Positions 1 through 9,710 of a stretch of 64,000 nucleotides of DNA are shown here, piece after piece (position 1 is the first letter of the stretch; the number at the start of each line of letters is the position of its first letter). Under the pieces are notes generated by a model. The model saw only the letters and a list, made by a program, of their open reading frames with translations, ran no database searches and had not been told where the DNA came from. Source of the stretch: Anaerosalibacter bizertensis. GTDB taxonomy: Bacteria > Bacillota > Clostridia > Tissierellales > Sporanaerobacteraceae. A program made the translations under genes and the position numbers. The stretch is from positions 45,980 through 109,979 of the forward strand of contig NZ_VULR01000009.1 of assembly GCF_009696605.1 (NCBI RefSeq), written 5' to 3'.

Positions 1-192
1 TTAAAAGCAAAAGATATAAATACAGAGAATTTAGAAATGGCTACTTTGCCAGGAGAACCAGAAATGATAGATGAAATATCATATTATATAGCTTATGAAG
101 AAGAGATGAGTGAATTAGTTAAAAATATGTTTATTGATCATGAAACAGTAGAGAATAAATCTATAGATAGAGAAGATGAAGAAACCAATTAA
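1..192 (+). CDS. C-terminal tail of a probable LytR/CpsA/Psr (LCP) family protein, 5' truncated
   Basis: An open frame enters from the left edge and ends with TAA at 190-192, giving 63 residues. It contains TLPGEPEMIDEISYYIAYEE, followed by an acidic tail. A Leu-Pro-Gly-Glu segment followed by an aromatic/acidic stretch resembles the end of LCP ligases, which attach anionic polymers to peptidoglycan at the outer membrane face. In Clostridia an LCP gene often sits directly before rsfS, as here (21 nt gap). The catalytic part lies outside the window, so the call rests on tail and context only. Confidence 0.55.
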   Translation, partial: LKAKDINTENLEMATLPGEPEMIDEISYYIAYEEEMSELVKNMFIDHETVENKSIDREDEETN

Positions 193-213
193 CACTTACA
201 GGAGGTATTATTA

Positions 214-555
214 GTGAAGGAACTTGATGAGAGACTTTCTATTATATCAAAGGCTTGTGATGATAAAAAAGCATTTGATGTAAAAATTTTAGATATATCA
301 AAATTAAGTAGCATAGGGGATTATTTTGTTATTGCTAGTGGCAATTCTACAACTCAAGTTGTTGCTATTGCAGATGAAGTTGAGGAAAAGATGGTAAAAT
401 CAGGATTTGAATTATTACAAAAAGAAGGACAAAATTCTGCTAGATGGGTTTTGTTGGATTTTGGCGATATTATTGTACATGTATTCCATAAAGAAGATAG
501 GAAGTTTTATAATTTAGAAAGACTTTGGGCAGATAGTCATAAAATTGAAATGTAA
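214..555 (+). CDS. rsfS: Ribosomal silencing factor RsfS
   Basis: 113 residues, the usual length of the RsfS/Iojap family, which binds ribosomal protein uL14 and blocks 50S-30S joining when nutrients are scarce. Seen: the family stretch around GDYFVIASGNSTTQV, then EGQNSARWVLLDFGDIIVHVF and a C-terminal YNLERLWAD. GTG start at 214, preceded by AGGAGGT at suitable spacing. It follows the probable LCP gene closely and ends before a strong hairpin at 570-610, so it is probably the last gene of that operon. Confidence 0.95.
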   Translation: MKELDERLSIISKACDDKKAFDVKILDISKLSSIGDYFVIASGNSTTQVVAIADEVEEKMVKSGFELLQKEGQNSARWVLLDFGDIIVHVFHKEDRKFYNLERLWADSHKIEM

Positions 556-569
556 ATAAAAATACAATC

Positions 570-610
570 TAAAAGTCTTCTCATTTTCATTGAAAATGGG
601 AAGACTTTTA
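570..610 (+). terminator. Terminator after rsfS
   Basis: A 19-bp stem with one G-T wobble, closed by a 3-nt loop and ending in TTTTA. It sits between the rsfS stop and the ridA ribosome site. The frame could be read upstream into the hairpin, which argues against a ridA start before 632. Confidence 0.8.
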
Positions 611-631
611 ATACAAGAGGAGGTTTTAAAT

Positions 632-1012
632 ATGGAAGTAACATATATATCTACAGATAAGGCACCTGCAGCCATAGGCCCTTATTCTCAAGGTACCAAA
701 GTAGGCAATATGGTTTTTACATCTGGTCAATTAGGAATTGATCCTAAAACTGGTGAATTTGTCAATTCTAATATTGAAGAAGAAACAAGACAAAGTTTAA
801 AAAATCTTAAAGCTGTTGTTGAAAAAGCTGGTGGAACCCTTGAAAATGTAGTGAAAGTAACAATATTCATTAAGAATATGGGGGATTTTTCGAAAATAAA
901 TGGAGTATATGGAGAATACTTTAATTCTCACAAACCTGCTAGATCCTGTGTAGAAGTAGCTAAATTACCTAAAGATGGAAATGTAGAGATTGAAGCCATA
1001 GCAATCATATAA
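632..1012 (+). CDS. ridA: RidA family reactive enamine/imine deaminase
   Basis: 126 residues, matching RidA (YjgF/YER057c/UK114), which hydrolyses 2-aminoacrylate and related reactive imines released by PLP enzymes. Seen: TDKAPAAIGPYSQG at the N-terminus, the FTSGQLG segment, and the C-terminal PARSCVEVAKLPKDGNVEIE containing the conserved Arg of the active site. I chose ATG 632 because it follows GAGGAGG and starts MEVTYISTDKAPA; an upstream in-frame start would place codons inside the preceding terminator. It is a single gene between two hairpins. Confidence 0.95.
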   Translation: MEVTYISTDKAPAAIGPYSQGTKVGNMVFTSGQLGIDPKTGEFVNSNIEEETRQSLKNLKAVVEKAGGTLENVVKVTIFIKNMGDFSKINGVYGEYFNSHKPARSCVEVAKLPKDGNVEIEAIAII

Positions 1013-1054
1013 AAAAACTGACTCAAAATGGTTAACCATTTTGAGTCAGTTTTT
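1012..1054. terminator. Bidirectional terminator between ridA and dacF
   Basis: A long perfect stem (ACTGACTCAAAATGG with its complement) around a TTAA loop, flanked by A-runs on the left and T-runs on the right. It therefore ends both the rightward ridA and the leftward dacF, which converge here. Confidence 0.9.
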
Positions 1055-2326
1055 TTATATGAAAGATTTTCTCTTTCTTCTTTTCGTTTTTTTAATATGT
1101 AAAATCATTCTCCAAAATACAAACAAAATAATTAGTGATAACCACCATTTTCCAATTGGATAGTTTTCAATTATTTGTCTATACAAAGGCATTGCTTCTA
1201 CATTTTCAGTGGAAACAATATTTACATATCCTAAAGAATTCCCATCAAGGAAATATTCAATTTTTCCTAAGGCTTGTCCTTTAGAAATAGGTGCTTCCAA
1301 TTTAGAAGGAAGGGAAATATTTGTTTTAACTTCAGAACTATTGTCCTTAGGGACATATACATAAAAATCATCTTCTGATACACCAGTTATAAATTTATTG
1401 GTTCCATTTTTGATCTTCACATTTCCAATAAACTCATTTTTAGAAGTTAGAAAGTTTTTGTCAAAATTATTAAATCCATAATTTAATAGTTTGTGAGTAT
1501 CTATATAAATGTTTCTGCCTTGAGACTTCAATACAACAGATATAAGTCTAGTATTTCCTTTTTTTGCAGAAGTAACTAAACAATTTTGAGCAACTGATGT
1601 ATAACCACTTTTTACCCCATCTACCCCATCATATTTTATAGGTATTGTTTCCCCGTTTAAATCTATTTTTTTCTGACTATATAGCAGCCTATTAGAAGAT
1701 TGCAAATATCTAGATTCATCTTTTTTATTAGTAGTTGGAATTATATAATAATAATTCTTGACTATATCTCTAAAAGTTTTATTTTTCATAGCATATTTTG
1801 CAATAAGAGATAAGTCATAGGCTGTAGTCATGTGCTCATCATTAGGTAATCCATTAGGGTTTTCGAAATGGGTATTTAAAGCTCCAATTTTTTCTGCTTT
1901 TTCATTCATTAGCTTTACAAACTCTTCAACACTTCCTGAAATATGTATTGCAATAGCCACAGCTGCATCGTTAGCAGACCCTATTAAAAGGGCATGTACC
2001 AAATCATTTAATGTTAACTCTTCCCCAGGCTCTAAAGCAATATGTGTTCCGTCAAGTCCCTCTATTACGTCATCGGTTATAGTGACTTTTTCATTTAAAT
2101 CACCTAATTCAATGGCCAATATTCCAGTCATTATTTTAGTAGTACTGGCTGGATAAAGTTGTTTATTAGCATTTTTTTCATACAATATTTGTCCTGTTTC
2201 TTCATCAATAAGTATTGCCCCTTCTCCAAAAATATCTAAGTCATCAGTAGAAGCATTTTCTGCATAGGAAAAACTACAAGAATTTCCAAGAATAATTACT
2301 ATTAATATAAGCAATATCTTTTTCAA
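1055..2326 (-). CDS. dacF: D-alanyl-D-alanine carboxypeptidase (peptidase S11, DacF-like)
   Basis: About 423 residues. It trims the terminal D-Ala from peptidoglycan stem peptides outside the cell. Seen: a hydrophobic N-terminal signal segment (residues 1-22), the SxxK serine motif STTK at 61-64, SAN at 117-119 and KSG at 239-241 in place of KTG. A C-terminal hydrophobic segment (WWLSLIILFVFW) followed by a basic tail would anchor the enzyme, as in DacF relatives. The TTG at 2326 is preferred over the GTG at 2335, because the GTG lies within the ribosome site GGAAGGTGGGG. Monocistronic; in spore formers such enzymes adjust spore cortex cross-linking. Confidence 0.92.
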   Translation of the reverse strand: MKKILLILIVIILGNSCSFSYAENASTDDLDIFGEGAILIDEETGQILYEKNANKQLYPASTTKIMTGILAIELGDLNEKVTITDDVIEGLDGTHIALEPGEELTLNDLVHALLIGSANDAAVAIAIHISGSVEEFVKLMNEKAEKIGALNTHFENPNGLPNDEHMTTAYDLSLIAKYAMKNKTFRDIVKNYYYIIPTTNKKDESRYLQSSNRLLYSQKKIDLNGETIPIKYDGVDGVKSGYTSVAQNCLVTSAKKGNTRLISVVLKSQGRNIYIDTHKLLNYGFNNFDKNFLTSKNEFIGNVKIKNGTNKFITGVSEDDFYVYVPKDNSSEVKTNISLPSKLEAPISKGQALGKIEYFLDGNSLGYVNIVSTENVEAMPLYRQIIENYPIGKWWLSLIILFVFWRMILHIKKTKRRKRKSFI

Positions 2327-2458
2327 AGTCCCCACCTTCCTTAACTATATTGATATTAGTATATCAAAAAATAAAGTTATTTTTAATATAAATTAAAAAA
2401 AAGAAGGAAAAAACCAGTTTTAATAGAATTAAAGTTAAAAGGAAAGTGGGATGGGGGG

Positions 2459-3103
2459 ATGAAGATGAGAATCTTTACAAAAAGGGAGCAAATAGTTATA
2501 CTATTGTTAGTCATATTAGTAGGGGCTATTACATTATATGGTTTTTACAGAAATAATAATAAATTAAATGATATGGATTTAAAAGGTAAAGAAATAGGAG
2601 AAGAAATGGAAATAGAAGAAACAAATGAAGATGAAAATATAGATGAAGAGCCAGAATATATTATGGTACATATAAGTGGACAAGTATTTAATCCAGGTTT
2701 AATTGAGTTAAAGAATGGTTCTAGGGTAATAGATGCAGTAAATAGTGCTGGTGGTCTCAAGGAAGAGGCGGACTTGGATAGGATAAATTTAGCAAAGAAA
2801 TTAGTAGATGAGCAAAAGATATATATTCCCAAAATAGGGGAAGAAATAGATATAGTAGAAGAGGAAGATGGATCTAGTGAAAGCACTCAAGAAAATTCTG
2901 GAGATAGTAGTAATAAAATAAATATAAATACAGGAACTAAAGAAGAATTGATGAGTTTACCTGGTATAGGAGAAGTACTTGCTGAAAGGATCATAGAGTA
3001 TAGAGAGTCAAATAGTTTTAAATCTATAGAAGATATTAAAAATGTATCAGGAATAGGGGATAAAAAATTCGAAAGTATAGAAGATATGATTATTGTAAAT
3101 TGA
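2459..3103 (+). CDS. comEA: ComEA-like DNA-binding competence protein
   Basis: 214 residues. ComEA is the membrane-anchored receptor that binds double-stranded DNA for uptake through ComEC. Seen: a transmembrane segment at residues 9-29, an acidic linker, a SLBB domain (YIMVHISGQVFNPGLIEL), then a helix-hairpin-helix pair at the C-terminus (NINTGTKEELMSLPGIGEV and NVSGIGDKKFESIED). The start may instead be ATG 2465, which is better spaced from the GGGGGG site. Its usual partner comEC lies 11 kb away at 14320, with the selenium block and accessory genes between. Confidence 0.93.
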   Translation: MKMRIFTKREQIVILLLVILVGAITLYGFYRNNNKLNDMDLKGKEIGEEMEIEETNEDENIDEEPEYIMVHISGQVFNPGLIELKNGSRVIDAVNSAGGLKEEADLDRINLAKKLVDEQKIYIPKIGEEIDIVEEEDGSSESTQENSGDSSNKININTGTKEELMSLPGIGEVLAERIIEYRESNSFKSIEDIKNVSGIGDKKFESIEDMIIVN

Positions 3104-3119
3104 AAGGAATGATATATAA

Positions 3120-4154
3120 ATGGATGAGAAAAGGCTTACTCAATTAACTAAAAGCTCTGGATGAGCTGCAAAATTAGGTCCAGATACCTTGGCACAAGTT
3201 TTGTGTCAATTACCAAAAACTTATGATGAGAATTTAATTGTAGGTCTTGATACTTCTGATGATGCAGCAGTTTATAAAATTAATGATGATTTAGCTATTA
3301 TCCAAACGTTAGACTTTTTCACTCCCGTAGTTGATGATCCTTATACTTTTGGACAAATAGCTGCTGCCAATTCTTTAAGCGATGTTTATGCTATGGGTGG
3401 TGAACCAAAATTAGCTATGAATATAGTTTGCTTTCCAAACTGTCTATCCCCAGATGTTTTAACTGAAATTTTAAAAGGTGGACATGATAAAGTAAAAGAG
3501 TCTGGTGCCGTATTAGTTGGTGGTCATACTGTTGAAGATGATGAACCTAAATATGGTCTTTCTGTTACCGGTTTTGTTCACCCTAATAAAGTTCTTACCA
3601 ATGGAGATGCTAAACCTAATGATTTATTAGTACTTACAAAACCTATAGGAACAGGTATTATAAATACTGCAATAAAAGGTGGATTAGCAGCTCAAAACCA
3701 CTATGATGAAGCTGTTAAAGTAATGACTACATTAAATAAATTTGCAATAGAAGCAGGTAATAAAGTAGGCATAAATGGCTGTACAGACATAACAGGTTTT
3801 GGATTATTAGGGCATGGATTAGAATTAGCAGAAGCAAGTTCTGTAACTTTAAAAATCAACCATAAAGATATACCTTTAATTGAAGGAGCATTAGAGTATG
3901 CTCAGATGGGGTTAGTGCCAGCAGGAGCTTATTCAAATGAAGTCTATATAGGGGATAAAGTTAAAATTAGTTCAGACATACCAAGGGAGATAGTAGATGT
4001 ATTATATGATCCACAAACTTCTGGAGGACTTCTTATGTCTGTGCCAGAAGATAAAGTAGATAAATTGTTAGAAGAATTAAAAAATACACCTACTTCTTTT
4101 GGAGTTATTGGCAAAGTACTAGATAAGGAAGATAAATATTTAATAATAGAATAA
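3120..4154 (+). CDS. selD: Selenide, water dikinase SelD, itself a selenoprotein (in-frame TGA = Sec)
   Basis: 344 residues counted from ATG 3120. SelD makes selenophosphate from selenide and ATP, the Se donor for Sec-tRNA. The frame is interrupted by a single TGA at 3162-3164 (codon 15) in the context [12 protein letters not shown]. This is exactly where SelD enzymes carry the catalytic Cys/Sec, followed by the essential Lys at 18. After the TGA the frame runs intact through [23 protein letters not shown] and [11 protein letters not shown] to the stop. Reading from a start after the TGA would lose the active site. A SECIS-like hairpin follows at 3189-3209. selA begins 19 nt downstream. Confidence 0.96.
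3162..3209 (+). promoter_or_regulatory. Sec codon TGA and bacterial SECIS hairpin in selD
   Basis: The UGA at 3162-3164 is followed, at 24 nt, by a 9-bp stem TTGGCACAA / TTGTGTCAA (one G-T pair) around a GTT loop at 3198-3200. Bacterial SECIS elements lie inside the reading frame just after the UGA, and SelB binds the apical loop. A short stem with G and U in the loop at this distance fits. Confidence 0.8.
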
Positions 4155-4173
4155 AAGAGAAGGAAGGGTGAAG

Positions 4174-5604
4174 ATGGAAAAGAGAAACTTATTTAGTTTA
4201 ATACCAAAAGTTGATGAAATTTTAAAAGAACCATTAATGACAAGATTATTAGATAAATTGCCAAGAGTTATAGTAGTAGATTCTATAAGAGAAGAGATCC
4301 AATTATTGAGGGAAGATATTAAAAATGATTTTATAACAGAGAAAAATATTGATAAAAGAATTGAGAAACTACCTAGCTTAATAGAAAAAAGAGCCAATAA
4401 AAAAAATAGATTTAAGCTCAGAAAGGTTATAAATGGAACAGGGGTGGTTATCCATACTAATTTAGGTAGATCTCCAATTGATGAAGAAATAATGAAAAAT
4501 GTTTTTGAGATTTCTTCTAATTATTCAAACCTTGAATTTGATTTAGAAAGTGGAAAAAGAGGTTCAAGATATAGTCATTTAGAAAAAATACTATCAGATA
4601 TAACTGGTGCAGAAGCAGCTATGGTAGTTAATAATAATGCTGCAGCAGTAATGTTGGTTTTAAGCACATTAGCTAAAGAAAAGGAAGTTATAGTCTCTAG
4701 AGGAGAGTTAATAGAGATAGGAGGCTCTTTTAGAGTACCTGAAGTCATGGAGCAAAGTGGTGCAATCTTAGTAGATGTAGGAACTACTAATAAGACTCAT
4801 ATATGGGATTATGAAAAGGCTATCAATGAAGAGACTGGAGTTTTTCTAAAAGTTCATACAAGTAACTATAGGATTTTAGGATTTACATCTTCAGTTTCAA
4901 TAGAAGAATTATACGAATTAAAGAATAAATACAATATTCCCTTAGTAGAGGACTTAGGCAGTGGTGTTTTAATAGATTTATCTAAATATGGCTTAGAATA
5001 CGAGCCTACAGTCCAAGATTCTATTAAAAAAGGTGTAGATATAGTTACATTTAGTGGAGATAAGCTATTAGGAGGACCTCAGGCTGGGATTATTGTTGGG
5101 AAAAGGGAATATATTGATGAAATGAAAAAAAATCCTCTAACTAGGGCCATTAGAGTAGATAAGTTTACAATATCTGCCCTAGAGGCTACTTTAAAATTAT
5201 ATCTAGATGAAGAGGGAATGAAGAAAAAAGTTCCAACAATCAATATGCTAACATTATCTCAAGAAGAATTAGAAAATAAAGCTAATATTTTGAAAGAAAA
5301 GTTAAAATGCAATATAAATATAAATGATAAAAATATTGATATAGAAATAGTAGATGATTATTCAGAAGTGGGAGGCGGCTCCTTACCTTTAGAGAAATTG
5401 CCTACAAAATGTATATGTATTTCCCTTAAAGATTTGAGCGTATCTAAATTTGAAAAATCTTTAAGAAACTTTAAAACACCTATTATTACTAGAGTATATA
5501 AAGATAAAATCTATATTGATATGAGAACTATAAAAGAATCTGACTTTGATACTATAGTTGAAGGAGTATTAGAGACTTTAAATGAAGTTAAAGGGGTGCT
5601 TTAA
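4174..5604 (+). CDS. selA: L-seryl-tRNA(Sec) selenium transferase SelA
   Basis: 476 residues, the normal length. A PLP enzyme of decameric form that converts Ser-tRNA(Sec) to Sec-tRNA(Sec) using selenophosphate. Seen: the N-terminal tRNA-binding region, VINGTGVVIHTNLGRSP, AAMVVNNNAAAVML, VEDLGSG, and the PLP lysine in FSGDKLLGGPQAG. ATG 4174 follows AAGGAAGGG with proper spacing; the in-frame GTG at 4168 overlaps that site. It lies between selD and selB in one operon, with only 1 nt between its stop and the selB start. Confidence 0.97.
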   Translation: MEKRNLFSLIPKVDEILKEPLMTRLLDKLPRVIVVDSIREEIQLLREDIKNDFITEKNIDKRIEKLPSLIEKRANKKNRFKLRKVINGTGVVIHTNLGRSPIDEEIMKNVFEISSNYSNLEFDLESGKRGSRYSHLEKILSDITGAEAAMVVNNNAAAVMLVLSTLAKEKEVIVSRGELIEIGGSFRVPEVMEQSGAILVDVGTTNKTHIWDYEKAINEETGVFLKVHTSNYRILGFTSSVSIEELYELKNKYNIPLVEDLGSGVLIDLSKYGLEYEPTVQDSIKKGVDIVTFSGDKLLGGPQAGIIVGKREYIDEMKKNPLTRAIRVDKFTISALEATLKLYLDEEGMKKKVPTINMLTLSQEELENKANILKEKLKCNININDKNIDIEIVDDYSEVGGGSLPLEKLPTKCICISLKDLSVSKFEKSLRNFKTPIITRVYKDKIYIDMRTIKESDFDTIVEGVLETLNEVKGVL

Positions 5605-5605
5605 A

Positions 5606-7534
5606 ATGAAGCATTTTATAGTTGGAACTGCAGGACATATTGATCATGGAAAAACTACTTTGATAAAAGCGTTAACAGGGAGAGAAACAGATAGATTAAA
5701 GGAAGAACAGAAGAGAGGAATATCTATTGAATTAGGATTTACTTATTTTGATTTACCAAGTGGTAAGAGGGCTGGAATTATAGATGTACCTGGACATGAA
5801 AAGTTTGTCAAAAATATGTTGGCAGGAGTTATAGGTATAGATATAGTTATATTGGTAGTAGCTGCAGATGAAGGAGTAATGCCTCAAACAAAAGAACATT
5901 TAGATATACTACAGCTATTAGGAATTAAGAAGGGATTTATAGTATTGACTAAAATTGATTTAGTAGATGAAGAATGGATGGAGTTGGTAATGGAGGATAT
6001 AAAGGAGCATGTAAAAAACACCTTCTTAGAAAACACTCCTATAATACCTGTTTCATCAATTAAAAATATAGGTTTAGATGAAGTGAGAGATAATATAGAT
6101 AATTTGACCGAAGAAATAGAAGAAAGAAATGTAAAAGATATGCCTAGATTACCAATAGATAGGGTATTTACTATATCTGGTTTTGGAACTATAGTGACAG
6201 GGACTTTAATCTCAGGTACTTTTAAAGTAGGGGATGAAGTAGAAATTTTCCCAGGAAATAAAAGAGGAAGGATTAGGTCTTTACAAGTACATGATGAAGC
6301 TGCGGATATAGTGGAAGCAGGGCAAAGGGTAGCCATGAACATAGCTGGACTAAAAAAATCAAGTATAGATAGAGGCAATGTAGTTGCTCCAATAGACTCG
6401 ATGAAAGATACTATGATGTTAGATGTTAAAGTTAAACTTTTAGAAGATATTCCTAAGATTATAGAAAATAGATCAAGAGTTAGACTATATATAGGAACCC
6501 AGGAAATCCTATGTAGAATTGTGTTATTAGATAAAGAAGAATTATCTCCTGGAGAAAGTGCTTATGCTCAGTTAAGACTAGAAGAGTCTACTGTAGCTAA
6601 GAGAGGGGATAAGTTTATACTAAGATTTTATTCGCCTATGTTTACTATAGGTGGTGGGGAAGTATTAGAAGCCAACCCAGAAAAGAAGAAAAGATTTGAC
6701 AAACAAGCAATAGAAGAGTTGGAGATAAAAGATAAAGGTGAAACAGAGGATGTTATAGGAAAAGTCATAAAAGATAGAAGCAAGGAATTTCCTACAGTTA
6801 AAGATATCTCTATATATACCGCTATGTCTGAAGAAGATGTAAGCAGAGAAATAGAAAATTTAAAATTTAAAAATAAAGTAATTACATTTTCTCTTTTAAA
6901 AGATATACATGTAATTCATATAGAATATTTTAATTATTTACAAGGAAAAATTGAAGAAGAATTAAAAAAATATCATATAGATAGACCACTGAAACAGGGA
7001 ATAGGTAAAGAAGAAATTAGGAGTAAATACTTTAAGGATATAAAACCTAGAGTAGCAGATGAATTTATAAATTTACTTATTAAAAAAGGAATTGTAAAAC
7101 AAAAGAATGAATATATTTTTCTCGAAGGATTTGAAATCAAATATAATGAAGAGCAAAATAAAATTAAAGAAGAGATTAAGAAAATATTTATTAGGGAAGA
7201 ATTTTTATTGCCTAAATATGAAGATATTGTTAAAGAAATAAAATTTGACGACGATGAAATTAGACAAGTATTTGAATCCTTATTAGACAGTGGAGAAGTT
7301 TTAAAATTAAAAGAGGATATATATATACTAAAAGATATATATGAAAGAGCAATAGCTATTTTAAATGAATACTTAGATAAAAATGGGTCTATAACAGTTT
7401 CTCAATATAGGGATTTATTAAATACTAATAGGAAGTCTTCTATTGCACTATTAGAGTATTTTGATGAGATTAAAATAACTAAAAGAGTTGGAGATAAAAG
7501 AATTTTTACAGGAAAAATAGAGGAAAACAGATAG
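5606..7534 (+). CDS. selB: Selenocysteine-specific elongation factor SelB
   Basis: 642 residues. SelB is a GTPase that carries Sec-tRNA(Sec) to ribosomes stalled at UGA by binding SECIS. Seen: the G1 loop [13 protein letters not shown], the switch segment [18 protein letters not shown] and TKIDLV, followed by beta-barrel domains. A C-terminal half of winged-helix repeats ([18 protein letters not shown] onward) binds the SECIS RNA. ATG 5606 is used because it follows GGGGTG and begins [18 protein letters not shown]. Last of the selDAB set; a two-component system starts 55 nt later. Confidence 0.97.
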   Translation: MKHFIVGTAGHIDHGKTTLIKALTGRETDRLKEEQKRGISIELGFTYFDLPSGKRAGIIDVPGHEKFVKNMLAGVIGIDIVILVVAADEGVMPQTKEHLDILQLLGIKKGFIVLTKIDLVDEEWMELVMEDIKEHVKNTFLENTPIIPVSSIKNIGLDEVRDNIDNLTEEIEERNVKDMPRLPIDRVFTISGFGTIVTGTLISGTFKVGDEVEIFPGNKRGRIRSLQVHDEAADIVEAGQRVAMNIAGLKKSSIDRGNVVAPIDSMKDTMMLDVKVKLLEDIPKIIENRSRVRLYIGTQEILCRIVLLDKEELSPGESAYAQLRLEESTVAKRGDKFILRFYSPMFTIGGGEVLEANPEKKKRFDKQAIEELEIKDKGETEDVIGKVIKDRSKEFPTVKDISIYTAMSEEDVSREIENLKFKNKVITFSLLKDIHVIHIEYFNYLQGKIEEELKKYHIDRPLKQGIGKEEIRSKYFKDIKPRVADEFINLLIKKGIVKQKNEYIFLEGFEIKYNEEQNKIKEEIKKIFIREEFLLPKYEDIVKEIKFDDDEIRQVFESLLDSGEVLKLKEDIYILKDIYERAIAILNEYLDKNGSITVSQYRDLLNTNRKSSIALLEYFDEIKITKRVGDKRIFTGKIEENR

Positions 7535-7589
7535 AAATATAGAATTATATTATATGTAAATTTATTGTAATATATATGAGGTGATAATA

Positions 7590-8285
7590 GTGGACACCAA
7601 AATATTAATTGTTGATGATGAAAAGTTGTTTGTCAAAGGTCTCAAGTATAGTCTTGAACAAGATGATTATATTATAGAAACAGCATTTGATGGAAAGGAA
7701 GCTATTGAAAAAGTAAAAAAAAAGAGATACGATTTAATAATTTTAGATTTAATGTTACCGGGAATTGATGGATTAGAAGTTTGTCAAAAGATTAGACAAG
7801 ATTCTCAAGTGCCTATTATAATGCTTACTGCTAGAGGAGAAGACATAAATAAAATATTAGGATTAGAATATGGTGCTGATGACTATTTAACTAAACCTTT
7901 CAATATTCTAGAATTAAAAGCAAGAATAAAGGCTATACTTAGAAGAGTAAATATGAAAAGTACAAATATTACAGATCAAGTAATTCAAATAGATGATTTT
8001 AAAATAAATACATTAGGTAGGAAATTGACTATACATGGTAATGAAGTAAATTTAACGGCTAAAGAATTTGATTTATTACTTTTATTGGCATCCAACCCAG
8101 GAAAAGTATTTACAAGGGAAGAGTTATTGGAGACTATATGGGGATATGAATATTTTGGAGATCTTAGAACCGTAGATGTTCATATCAGAAGACTTAGAGA
8201 AAAGATTGAAGAGGATTCAGGCCAACCAGAGTATATACTTACAAAGTGGGGAGTTGGTTACTATTTTAGAAGTAAACCACAATAA
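7590..8285 (+). CDS. OmpR/PhoB-type response regulator
   Basis: 231 residues. The N-terminal receiver has acidic residues D9-D10, the phosphoacceptor Asp at about 53 (ILDLMLPG) and the Lys of LTKPF near 102. The C-terminal winged-helix DNA-binding domain includes LTAKEFDLLLLLASNPG and RTVDVHIRRLREKIE. The GTG start at 7590 follows GAGGTGATAATA; the earlier GTG at 7581 is part of that site. It is paired with the histidine kinase that follows and overlaps. The regulon is unknown; the position between selB and selC is unusual. Confidence 0.95.
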   Translation: MDTKILIVDDEKLFVKGLKYSLEQDDYIIETAFDGKEAIEKVKKKRYDLIILDLMLPGIDGLEVCQKIRQDSQVPIIMLTARGEDINKILGLEYGADDYLTKPFNILELKARIKAILRRVNMKSTNITDQVIQIDDFKINTLGRKLTIHGNEVNLTAKEFDLLLLLASNPGKVFTREELLETIWGYEYFGDLRTVDVHIRRLREKIEEDSGQPEYILTKWGVGYYFRSKPQ

Positions 8286-9693
8286 TAAAAAAAAATTTGT
8301 AAGTGTTAGGTGGAAACTAGTTTCCACCTATTTATTATTAATATTTATTACATTAATTATAATAAATTTGATAATATGCAAGACTATTTTTAATATATAC
8401 ATAGATCAAGAAAAAAATAGTAGCTTCACTAAGGCTAATATAGTATCTAATAGGGTTAGATTTCAATTAGCATCAGATAGAATGAGTGAAGAATGGATTC
8501 AGACTTCTGTAAGAGATTATAGTAAAGAAATAAATTCAAGGATTATAGTTGTAGATAAGGACAATAAAGTTCAACTAGATTCTCATAATTCATTTGTAGG
8601 AGATAAATTTTATCATGATGAAATAGTAGAAGCTTTGAAAGGTGAAAATAGTAGTGGGATTTATAATTTTAAACAGTCAGGAAGAGTAATGTATATATCT
8701 GTTCCAGTAATAGTCAACAATAAAATAGTAGGGGCAGTTCTTTTATCAACATCTATTGAGCATATACATGATGAAGTAAAGCATATTTGGAGGAAATTAG
8801 AGCTGATTTCAGGTATAAGTATGATTGTTATTGCCGTAATAGTTTTTTTATTTGCTGGGGTTATTTTAAAGCCTCTAAATGACTTAAAGAATACTATAAA
8901 CAAGGTAACTCAGGGCCATTTAGAAGAAAAGGTAAATATAAAAAGTAATGACGAATTTAAAGAAGTTGCAGAAGCTTTTAACATGATGATTACTAAATTA
9001 GAAGAAGTAGATAATCAAAGGAAAGATTTTGTGGCAAATGTATCTCATGAACTTAGAACACCTCTTACATCTATAAAAATCCTCTCTGAATCCCTTATTA
9101 ATCAAGATACTTTTGATAAAGATATTTATAAAGAATTTTTAATAGATATTGATTCAGAAGTAGATAGATTAAACAATATTATTACAGATTTACTTACATT
9201 AGTAAATTTAGACAAGGAAAAATTAATTCTAGATAATAAAGTAACTTATATAAATTATTTATTAGAAAAAATAGTTTCTAGAATGGAGCCTATTGCAAAA
9301 CAAAAAAATATAGAATTAAAACTAATTTTAAATGAAAAGATTCAAATAAAAATAGATGAAGGCAGGATGCAACAAGCTATAATTAATATAATTGATAATG
9401 CTATCAAGTATACCCAGCCAGAAGGTATTATAGAAGTAGAATTATATAAAAAGGAAAAACATGCAATAATAAAAATATTAGATAATGGAGTAGGTATACC
9501 TGAGGATAAGTTACCTTATATATTTGAAAGATTCTATAGAGTAGATAAGGCTAGATCTAGAAATACTGGTGGAACAGGTCTAGGATTATCTATAGCATGG
9601 GAAATAATAACCAGCCATGGTGGTACTATTGATGTAGATAGTCAGGTAGGTGTAGGAAGTATATTTTATATAAAATTGCCTCTTGAAAAATAG
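8254..9693 (+). CDS. Membrane sensor histidine kinase (HAMP-HisKA-HATPase)
   Basis: A WalK/PhoR-like sensor kinase. Seen: a transmembrane segment (LLLIFITLIIINLIIC), an extracytoplasmic sensor of about 130 residues, a second transmembrane segment, a HAMP linker, the phospho-His box FVANVSHELRTPLTS, and the N, G1 and G2 ATP boxes (DNAIKYT, DNGVGIPEDK, GGTGLGLSI). The start is unclear. No ATG, GTG or TTG lies between the end of the response regulator and the first membrane segment, so translation must begin inside the preceding gene. TTG 8254 is my choice; ATG 8176 is the alternative. Coupled translation with the regulator is likely. Confidence 0.93.
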   Translation: MVTILEVNHNNKKKFVSVRWKLVSTYLLLIFITLIIINLIICKTIFNIYIDQEKNSSFTKANIVSNRVRFQLASDRMSEEWIQTSVRDYSKEINSRIIVVDKDNKVQLDSHNSFVGDKFYHDEIVEALKGENSSGIYNFKQSGRVMYISVPVIVNNKIVGAVLLSTSIEHIHDEVKHIWRKLELISGISMIVIAVIVFLFAGVILKPLNDLKNTINKVTQGHLEEKVNIKSNDEFKEVAEAFNMMITKLEEVDNQRKDFVANVSHELRTPLTSIKILSESLINQDTFDKDIYKEFLIDIDSEVDRLNNIITDLLTLVNLDKEKLILDNKVTYINYLLEKIVSRMEPIAKQKNIELKLILNEKIQIKIDEGRMQQAIINIIDNAIKYTQPEGIIEVELYKKEKHAIIKILDNGVGIPEDKLPYIFERFYRVDKARSRNTGGTGLGLSIAWEIITSHGGTIDVDSQVGVGSIFYIKLPLEK

Positions 9694-9710
9694 GAAATAG
9701 GAGGGTTTTT

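Noticed and set aside
3162..3164. In-frame TGA in selD as a nonsense mutation or frameshift
   Set aside because: It falls at the Sec/Cys catalytic position, a SECIS-like stem follows, and the full Sec machinery is next door.
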